Positions 5,581 to 9,940 of a stretch of 9,940 bases of DNA are shown here, one piece after another. The notes beneath the pieces were generated by a model. The model worked only from the letters and a program-made list of their open reading frames with translations. It did not search any database and had not been told where the DNA came from. A program made the position numbers and the translations under genes. Source of the DNA: Candidatus Zixiibacteriota bacterium (GTDB lineage Bacteria > Zixibacteria > MSB-5A5 > GN15 > FEB-12); contig JAHIVM010000178.1 of the NCBI GenBank assembly GCA_018816665.1, positions 1 to 9,940 on the forward strand. Reading direction: 5' to 3'. Each line of letters begins with the position of its first letter. Within the stretch, counting starts at the first letter, position 1.

Positions 5581-6726
5581 TTATGCGACTGCCAGGTCGT
5601 AGCTGTCCTGAGAGGTCGCGGGCGCATCCAGGACCGGATCGAAGCTCCGTGAAATCTCCGGCGTGGCCTGCGGCTGGCTCACGAATTTGGACTCCATGCC
5701 GGCCACGGCTGTTTGTACGCGGTCAAAAAACCGCTCAATTGTCCCGGTAAGCTGATCCCTGGCCATTGCGACCTGGTCACCGGTGAAACCGAGTTCGGCC
5801 GCCGCCTGGTCAAAGAACGAGGTTACCTTGTCCAAAACCGCCTGCTCGGTGTCACCGAGATAGCTGTCGACCGCATCAAAGAAGGTGGCCATCAATTCCG
5901 AGCTGCCCTTCTCGGCAACCTGCCCGGCCGACTCGACATACTGACCGACTGCATTCGGTGCGTTTTCAGCTACCTGCTGTGTCTGGACATTAAACCGATC
6001 GGCAAAGCCCATACTGAATTTGTTGTCCATGCGGAAGCGCAGGGCAAACTTGTTGGTGGTCCGACGGTGACCGTCGCGAACAGTCTCAGACAATGTCCGG
6101 CGAACATCGGTGGCTTCCTTATAAAACGACTGGACGGCGAGGTTCCTGCTCTGCGCCGCAAACTTGCTTACATTGCGCGCCCGGGCCATGGTGACATCGC
6201 GGGTTTTGCTGTACTCGGCCGGGTCAGCATCATTCGTCAGGATGCTCTGCTGGCCTTTGATATCAAAACCAACATTAAAGCCAAAGCCGGCGGCGGCGAA
6301 TTCAGAGACAGCGGAGACATCGCCCTCGGCCAGACGTTCAACCGTCTGGGTCATGGCCGCCAGGTTGAATTCCAGATCCAGTTTGTATTTCATGCGGGAG
6401 CTGCGACGGTAGTAGGTGCCGTCGGGATTCTGATCCACCGGTTTTGTGGTGGCCGGAGCATCGGTCGCCTCGGTATCCTGCGCCTCGGTGTTGGCGGGTT
6501 TGTCGGTGGCGCCGGTGTCTGCTTTTTCGGAGGTCGACGGTTTCGGGTCGTTCGACGGTTCGTAGGTGTCGACCGGTTCGGCGGCTACCGGCAGCTGGGC
6601 CGCGGCGTCTGTTTTGGTGCCCGTAAAGTGGCTGGGCGTTCGGTTGGCCTGCATGTCCCGGGCGAGATCGAGATAGCGATCCCGGAGACTGTTGGCGATG
6701 TCGGCGAAGAATCCGGCAATATTCAT
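5581..6726 (-). CDS. Uncharacterised 381-residue protein with a disordered linker and helical C-terminal part
   Basis: I do not recognise this family. Residues 1-28 are an amphipathic, charged helix-like segment (FFADIANSLRDRYLDLARDM), not a secretion signal. Residues about 30-105 are a low-complexity linker rich in Thr, Ala, Pro, Asp and Glu, with imperfect repeats of the type TGATDKPANT / TEATDAPATT, and are probably disordered. Two strand-rich segments follow: KYKLDLEFNLAAM at 113-125, with FGFNVGFDIKG at 148-158, and NKFALRFRMDNKFSMGFADRF at 225-245. They alternate hydrophobic and polar residues in a similar way and might be diverged repeats. The C-terminal third, about 250-345, is helical and acidic, with FFDAVDSYL and SFFDQAAAELGF. 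There are no cysteines, membrane spans or catalytic motifs, which suggests a structural or binding protein. A GAGGG ribosome site (6734-6738) supports the start at 6726, and a strong terminator follows the stop. Confidence 0.75.
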   Translation of the reverse strand: MNIAGFFADIANSLRDRYLDLARDMQANRTPSHFTGTKTDAAAQLPVAAEPVDTYEPSNDPKPSTSEKADTGATDKPANTEAQDTEATDAPATTKPVDQNPDGTYYRRSSRMKYKLDLEFNLAAMTQTVERLAEGDVSAVSEFAAAGFGFNVGFDIKGQQSILTNDADPAEYSKTRDVTMARARNVSKFAAQSRNLAVQSFYKEATDVRRTLSETVRDGHRRTTNKFALRFRMDNKFSMGFADRFNVQTQQVAENAPNAVGQYVESAGQVAEKGSSELMATFFDAVDSYLGDTEQAVLDKVTSFFDQAAAELGFTGDQVAMARDQLTGTIERFFDRVQTAVAGMESKFVSQPQATPEISRSFDPVLDAPATSQDSYDLAVA

Positions 6727-6846
6727 ACGTTTACCCTCAGTTTACTTGCATCCGGCCCTTTTGCTTTCTATCGGCGTTCCGCCCCGCTTCAATAGGGGGT
6801 AAGAGCAAGTCTTATGGACAGGATCAGTCCAAAATCATGCAACCCC

Positions 6847-6881
6847 TTGACATCGGCTGTCAGGGATGTAATTTGTCCCTG
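6847..6881 (+). promoter_or_regulatory. Tentative promoter with inverted repeat before the rubrerythrin-like gene
   Basis: TTGACA at 6847-6852 is a perfect -35 box, and TAATTT at 6869-6874 is a weak -10 after 16 bases. The inverted repeat CAGGGA (6861-6866), nine bases, TCCCTG (6876-6881) spans the putative -10 and could be an operator. The -10 match is poor, so both readings are provisional. A second TTGACA at 6901-6906 has no convincing -10 partner. Confidence 0.35.
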
Positions 6882-6936
6882 GTAGACATGACTCGTGGAT
6901 TTGACATAACTCGATAGAAATACAAAGGATAGAGCA

Positions 6937-7416
6937 ATGGCAGTGAACCCGGAAGTCCTGACCGCCCTCTCGGCCGGCATCTCGGCCGAAGTGGCCTCCT
7001 ATGTCTTCTACCTCGAGGCCTCCAAACGCCCCGAGGCCGCCGAATACAAAAAAACGCTTGAGGACCTGGCCGCGGAGGAAAAACGGCATTTCCATATTCT
7101 CGAACGTCAGCACTCCTCCCTGGTACGGTCCGAGCAGTGGATCTCCACCGCCGATGTCCTCAAGGCCGAGGGACTCCCCGACATCTCCGAGGAAATGGCC
7201 GCCAGTCACAAAGAACTGGTCGAAAGGGTCCGCGCCGCCGACTCGCTCAAAACGATCCTCGATATCGCCTATCAGCTTGAGGTTGATGCCCGCGACATGT
7301 TTGCCGCCCAGATCGACAAGACCAAATCCGATGAAGGCCGCAAGATGTTCACTGAACTGACCAAGTTCGAGGAAGGCCACATGCGCATGATTGATCGGAT
7401 GCGCCAAAAGCTCTGA
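6937..7416 (+). CDS. Rubrerythrin-like ferritin-superfamily diiron protein
   Basis: This 159-residue, mostly helical protein has the four-helix diiron pattern of rubrerythrins: Glu18 in the first helix, Glu48-x-x-His51 (EEKRHFHILE) in the second, Glu115 (YQLEVDARDMF) in the third, and Glu145-x-x-His148 (KFEEGHMRMI) in the fourth. Rubrerythrins typically reduce hydrogen peroxide or store and oxidise iron. This protein lacks the Cys-x-x-Cys rubredoxin domain that classic rubrerythrins use for electron supply, so it belongs with the short, stand-alone members, whose electron donor and exact job vary. It should be cytoplasmic. AAAGGA at 6924-6929, seven bases before the ATG, is a good ribosome site. 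The gene is monocistronic, with its own terminator, and is divergent from the 381-residue gene. An oxidative-stress role is inferred from the family, not shown. Confidence 0.9.
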   Translation: MAVNPEVLTALSAGISAEVASYVFYLEASKRPEAAEYKKTLEDLAAEEKRHFHILERQHSSLVRSEQWISTADVLKAEGLPDISEEMAASHKELVERVRAADSLKTILDIAYQLEVDARDMFAAQIDKTKSDEGRKMFTELTKFEEGHMRMIDRMRQKL

Positions 7417-7439
7417 CAGGTCGATTGGCACAACTTACA

Positions 7440-7476
7440 ACCGCTCCCGGTCTGTTTGATCCGGAGCGGTTTTTTT
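7440..7476 (+). terminator. Intrinsic terminator after the rubrerythrin-like gene
   Basis: An 8-bp stem (ACCGCTCC at 7440-7447 with GGAGCGGT at 7463-7470), extended by two G-C pairs across a one-base bulge, is followed by a run of T to 7476. It starts 24 bases after the stop and insulates alr from upstream transcription. Confidence 0.9.
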
Positions 7477-7514
7477 GCCGCCCAAAACTGAGGTTATGCC
7501 GGCCCGGTTTTTAG

Positions 7515-7543
7515 TTGTCACTTTTCCTCCTCCCCGGTATACA
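7515..7543 (+). promoter_or_regulatory. alr promoter (leaderless configuration)
   Basis: TTGTCA at 7515-7520 (five of six matches to the -35 consensus) is followed after exactly 17 bases by TATACA at 7538-7543. The predicted transcription start is at 7550-7551, the A of the alr ATG being 7551. The bases between the -10 box and the ATG (7544-7550) hold no Shine-Dalgarno sequence, so the mRNA is probably leaderless. Confidence 0.75.
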
Positions 7544-7550
7544 ACGATAG

Positions 7551-8708
7551 ATGGACACAAAGAATCTGCTCAACTGGATAGAGCTGTCACCCGCAGCGCT
7601 GGACAAAAATCTTGACAGCCTCAGCCGCCTGGCCGCCGGACGGACAATTGCTGTAGCGGTCAAGTCAAACGCTTACGGTCACGGTCTGGCCCCGATGATT
7701 GACCTGCTGGACAGGCGCCCCGATGTTGAGTACGTTTCGGTGCATTCGCTCGATGAAGCTATCCAGTGCCGCAAGTACGGCTGGAGCCGCCGGATTCTCC
7801 TCCTTGGCCCCGCCCCGCTGACCGACCTGGAAGCTATCCCCGAGTTTGATCTTGAGCCGGTGGTGTTTACGTCGCAGGCCCTGACCCGTCTGGGGAAACT
7901 GGCCGCGAAGTCAGACCGTCCAATCCGTACTCACGTCAAACTGGAAACCGGCACCCATCGCCAGGGCATCACCGCCAAAGAGCTTGAGCAGTTTGCCGCC
8001 ATCTACAAAAAGTATCCGCGGCTGGGCAAACCCTACGGTGTCAGCATGCATTTCGCGAATATCGAGGACACCACCAATCACGCCTACGCCCAGGGGCAAC
8101 TCGACGTGTTCAACACGTTGATCAAACGCATGGCCGCGCTGGGCATCAAACCGACCATCCGTCACACCGCCTGTTCGGCGGCCTTGATTCTGTTTGAGAA
8201 AACGCGCTTTGAAATGGTCCGCCCCGGTATCGCCGTCTACGGCCACTGGCCGTCGAAAGAAACCTACCTCAGTTATCGTCTGGGCGGCGGCGTGAACGAT
8301 ATCTTCAGCCCCGTGTTATCCTGGCATACGCGAGTGACCCAGATCAAAAAAGTACCGCGCGATTCGTTTGTCGGCTATGGCTGCACGTACCGAACGACCG
8401 CGCCCACCCGACTGGCGGTCTTGCCGGTGGGGTATGCCGATGGCTACGATCGATCGCTGTCCTCGCTGGCGTATGTGTTGATCAAAGGTCAACGCGCTCC
8501 GGTGCGGGGGCGGGTATGCATGAATCTCATGATGGTTGATATCACCGACATCCCCGGTGTCAGGCTGGAGGAGCCGGTGACCCTTATCGGGAGGCAGGGT
8601 GAGGAGTCCCTGAGCGCCGAACAGGTGGCGGCCTGGGCGGGGACGATTAGCTATGAAATCCTGGCTCGCCTGTCGCCCGACATTTCCCGGTTGATTTCGC
8701 ACGTATGA
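7551..8708 (+). CDS. alr: Alanine racemase
   Basis: This 385-residue PLP enzyme converts L-alanine to D-alanine for peptidoglycan. The N-terminal barrel has Lys38 in VAVKSNAYGHG, which forms the aldimine with PLP. The substrate-binding arginine segment reads ETGTHRQGI (132-140, Arg137) rather than the more common DTGMxRxG. MHFAN at 166-170 and HTACSAA at 205-211 line the cofactor, the latter with Cys208 where Asn is usual (HxANS). VRPGIAVYG at 223-231 includes Arg224, which contacts the PLP ring nitrogen. The C-terminal domain carries the second catalytic base Tyr276 (VGYGCTY), then RLAVLPVGYADGYDR and GRVCMNLMMVD, with Asn325 where many family members have Asp. All catalytic residues are present, so it should be active; the substitutions place it in a less common subgroup. 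No ribosome site precedes the ATG, which matches the leaderless promoter. It appears monocistronic and cytoplasmic, and no obvious terminator follows it. Confidence 0.95.
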   Translation: MDTKNLLNWIELSPAALDKNLDSLSRLAAGRTIAVAVKSNAYGHGLAPMIDLLDRRPDVEYVSVHSLDEAIQCRKYGWSRRILLLGPAPLTDLEAIPEFDLEPVVFTSQALTRLGKLAAKSDRPIRTHVKLETGTHRQGITAKELEQFAAIYKKYPRLGKPYGVSMHFANIEDTTNHAYAQGQLDVFNTLIKRMAALGIKPTIRHTACSAALILFEKTRFEMVRPGIAVYGHWPSKETYLSYRLGGGVNDIFSPVLSWHTRVTQIKKVPRDSFVGYGCTYRTTAPTRLAVLPVGYADGYDRSLSSLAYVLIKGQRAPVRGRVCMNLMMVDITDIPGVRLEEPVTLIGRQGEESLSAEQVAAWAGTISYEILARLSPDISRLISHV

Positions 8709-8783
8709 CGCTAATATATTTTATAGCAATAGCTTAAAAGATAGGTCAGATTACTGTTCGGGGAACCCGCAGGGCATCCCAGT

Positions 8784-8801
8784 TTGTTAAATAATTCACT
8801 T
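8784..8801. promoter_or_regulatory. Possible second Rex operator, upstream of the rex -35 box
   Basis: TTGTTAA-ATAA-TTCACTT matches the TTGTGAA-N4-TTCACAA Rex consensus at 11 of 14 defined positions and has the AT-rich centre often seen. It overlaps the first two bases of the -35 box and is centred 49 bp upstream of the better site at 8833-8850. Confidence 0.5.
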
Positions 8802-8828
8802 GACAGGAAAGTGGATTGGGAATATACT
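8800..8828 (+). promoter_or_regulatory. rex promoter
   Basis: A perfect TTGACA -35 box (8800-8805) and TATACT -10 box (8823-8828, five of six) are separated by 17 bp. Transcription should start near 8835, inside the main Rex operator, giving a leader of about 76 bases. Confidence 0.88.
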
Positions 8829-8832
8829 CGGT

Positions 8833-8850
8833 TTGTGAACGTTTTCACAT
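8833..8850. promoter_or_regulatory. Rex operator (autoregulation)
   Basis: TTGTGAACGTTTTCACAT matches TTGTGAA-N4-TTCACAA at 13 of 14 defined positions and closely resembles the TGTGAACGCGTTCACA-type Rex sites described in actinobacteria. It covers the predicted transcription start of rex, where a bound repressor would block initiation. Confidence 0.88.
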
Positions 8851-8910
8851 GTTTCCCTTTGGGCTGACGGGGTGAGTCTCCAGCCGGTAAAAGGCTGACA
8901 CAGGTTATCT

Positions 8911-9561
8911 ATGGCAAAGAAAAAGATATCTGAATCTACCATACGCCGCCTATCACTTTACTACCGGGCGCTCTCTGTTCTGGAAAAGGAGAACCATCAG
9001 ACGGTATCCTCCAAGGAGCTGGCCAAACGGGAAAAACTGACTCCGGCGCAGGTGCGCAAAGACCTCTCGTTTTTTGGTTCCTTCGGGACCCGTGGTCTGG
9101 GCTATCCGGTGGCGGAGCTGCGTAATCAGGTAGCTTCGATTCTTGGTATCAATCGGCTGTGGAAAGTAGCTCTGTTCGGAGTTGGAAATATCGGCTCCGC
9201 CCTGGTGTCCTACAAAGAGTTCGCCCGCCAGGGATTCCGGATTGTAAAGCTGTTCGACAACGACCAGCGAAAAATCGGCTCCAACCACAAGGGCATAATT
9301 ATTTCCGATGTCCGGAACATGAATAAGGAAATCGCGGAAGCGAATGTCGAGATCGCGGTGATTGCGGTCCCGGCCACGGTTGCTCAATATATCGTTGACG
9401 ATGTCGTCGATCACGGCATCAAGGCAATTCTGAATTTTGCACCGATCAATCTCAAGGTTCCCGACGATGTGTATCTTCGCAATGAGAATATGTCGATGGA
9501 GCTTGAGTACTTGTCGTTTGCGATGGTCAATAATCACACCCAGAAGCGGCCCAAGGTCTAG
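8911..9561 (+). CDS. rex: Redox-sensing transcriptional repressor Rex
   Basis: This 216-residue repressor senses the NADH/NAD+ ratio: it binds DNA when NAD+ dominates and lets go when NADH rises, as under oxygen limitation. Residues 7-78 are the winged-helix domain, including the highly conserved QVRKDLSFFGSFGTRGLGY (47-65). Residues about 84-205 are the Rossmann domain, with the dinucleotide motif GVGNIG at 90-95 and an acidic strand end in LFDND (114-118). The length and layout are typical of a full Rex; the dimerising C-terminal helix is present (ENMSMELEYLSFAM, 192-205). A strong promoter and a canonical Rex operator lie upstream, so it almost certainly controls itself. The ribosome site is weak (CAGG at 8901-8904, six bases before the ATG). 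No second gene follows before the terminator, and target genes such as fermentation or respiratory genes are not in this window. Confidence 0.96.
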   Translation: MAKKKISESTIRRLSLYYRALSVLEKENHQTVSSKELAKREKLTPAQVRKDLSFFGSFGTRGLGYPVAELRNQVASILGINRLWKVALFGVGNIGSALVSYKEFARQGFRIVKLFDNDQRKIGSNHKGIIISDVRNMNKEIAEANVEIAVIAVPATVAQYIVDDVVDHGIKAILNFAPINLKVPDDVYLRNENMSMELEYLSFAMVNNHTQKRPKV

Positions 9562-9597
9562 CATCTTCGTCTGTCATCCGAGTTGCTTCCGGTTGTC

Positions 9598-9625
9598 AAA
9601 GGCCCGCTTCACAGCGGGCCTTTTT
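9598..9625 (+). terminator. Intrinsic terminator after rex
   Basis: An 11-bp stem (AAAGGCCCGCT at 9598-9608 with AGCGGGCCTTT at 9613-9623) has a TCAC loop and runs into TTTTT at 9621-9625. It lies 36 bases after the rex stop. Confidence 0.93.
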
Positions 9626-9717
9626 GTTGTGGGGGGGAATATCGGGCCGCCGTTGTCACGTCCTCATGTGAACCGCGACTTACACGAAAAAAACAGGCTA
9701 AGCTACCCACCCCCGCC

Positions 9718-9772
9718 CCGGAGACCTGCCCGAACCAAGTCAATTGCAGGCAGATGCGGCAGGTCCCCCCGG
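9718..9772. repeat. Imperfect inverted repeat pair, GACCTGCC family
   Basis: CCGGAGACCTGCC at 9718-9730 faces GGCAGGTCCCCCCGG at 9758-9772. The arms share CCGG and GACCTGCC but differ by a two-base gap. The same core recurs in the pair at 9838-9924. Confidence 0.6.
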
Positions 9773-9837
9773 CATTCCACCGACCCGGCAATCACACCAT
9801 GCACACCGTTCGGATTAAACCAACACAGCGCCAAAAC

Positions 9838-9924
9838 AGGGACCTGCCCTGCGGTTCGAAGAAAAAACAATCGTCACAGAGAATGAGAGAACAAGTTGCA
9901 CGCCCCCCCGCAGGGCAGGTCTCT
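9838..9924. repeat. 17-bp inverted repeat pair flanking a 53-bp core
   Basis: AGGGACCTGCCCTGCGG at 9838-9854 and CCGCAGGGCAGGTCTCT at 9908-9924 are inverted copies matching at 16 of 17 positions. The core between them is purine-rich and does not code. The unit could be a small palindromic intergenic repeat or a very short non-autonomous element. Confidence 0.75.
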
Positions 9925-9940
9925 ATTAACCAAAACGAAC

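Larger units (their letters stand above)
9626..9940. other. Gene-free stretch with inverted repeats
   Basis: No convincing coding region is seen on either strand. Open frames here lack ribosome sites and have compositions expected of chance, rich in Pro and Arg. The plus strand is C-rich and carries four copies of GACCTGCC in alternating orientation, listed separately. A gene may start beyond the window edge. Confidence 0.6.

Noticed and set aside
6768..6794. Sigma28-like promoter (GCCGATAG on the minus strand) for the 381-residue gene
   Set aside because: The -10 part matches well, but the expected TAAA at the right distance reads TATT, and no flagellar genes are nearby.
5713..6795. Plus-strand 360-residue open frame opposite the 381-residue protein
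   Set aside because: The minus frame has a good ribosome site and a strong terminator in its direction. The plus frame is rich in Gly, Arg and Val, as expected of a mirror frame, and runs past the divergent promoter region.
6901..6906. TTGACA just before the rubrerythrin-like gene as its -35 box
   Set aside because: No -10-like hexamer lies 16-18 bases downstream; that position holds the ribosome site.
6835..7431. Minus-strand 198-residue open frame over the rubrerythrin-like gene
   Set aside because: The plus frame has the complete diiron ligand pattern, so the minus frame is a shadow.
9666..9686. Possible third Rex site after rex (TGTGAAC ... TTACAC)
   Set aside because: The half-sites have the wrong spacing and the second half is imperfect.
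9437..9886. Plus-strand 149-residue open frame starting inside rex
   Set aside because: It overlaps the end of rex, runs through the rex terminator and has no ribosome site.

Overview
This is a bacterial chromosomal window of moderately high GC. It has compact genes, several clean intrinsic terminators and sigma70-type promoters. No phage genes, transposases, tRNA/rRNA genes or CRISPR arrays are visible. The gene mix (a Memo-AMMECR1 fusion, a stand-alone rubrerythrin-like diiron protein, the redox repressor Rex and alanine racemase) suggests a peptidoglycan-making bacterium that faces anoxic or microoxic conditions. An uncultured lineage of the FCB type, such as Zixibacteria, would fit, but this is only a weak guess from gene content and style.

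Layout. Positions 1-142: probable 3' end of an upstream plus-strand gene and its terminator. 267-1715 (+): Memo-AMMECR1 fusion, followed by a strong terminator. 1930-2397 (+): RDD-family membrane protein whose stop codon directly abuts the stop of the next, convergent gene. 2398-5097 (-): a three-gene accessory block transcribed tetR -> NAPE-PLD-like metallo-beta-lactamase-fold hydrolase -> retinol-dehydrogenase-like SDR. 5229-6726 (-): two genes I do not recognise, a 381-residue helical protein with a disordered acidic linker and a 79-residue protein, separated by a strong terminator. 6937-7416 (+): rubrerythrin-like protein. 7551-8708 (+): alanine racemase. 8911-9561 (+): rex. 9626-9940: no gene, but four alternating copies of a GACCTGCC-containing inverted repeat.

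How it works together. The most informative part is regulatory. The TetR-family gene is preceded by a near-perfect palindrome lying between its -35 and -10 boxes. A near-identical copy lies between the tetR stop and the start of the hydrolase gene. TetR therefore probably represses both itself and the hydrolase-SDR pair. The MBL protein has a membrane anchor and all the NAPE-PLD-type metal ligands. With an SDR of the retinol dehydrogenase type beside it, an inducible lipid- or lipophile-processing module is a reasonable hypothesis.

The rex gene carries a canonical Rex operator at its predicted transcription start and a second, weaker one just upstream of the -35 box, which implies autoregulation by the NADH/NAD+ ratio. 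Two genes, tetR and alr, have strong promoters placed so that the predicted transcript starts at the A of the ATG. Both lack a Shine-Dalgarno sequence, so this organism probably uses leaderless mRNAs alongside Shine-Dalgarno-led genes.
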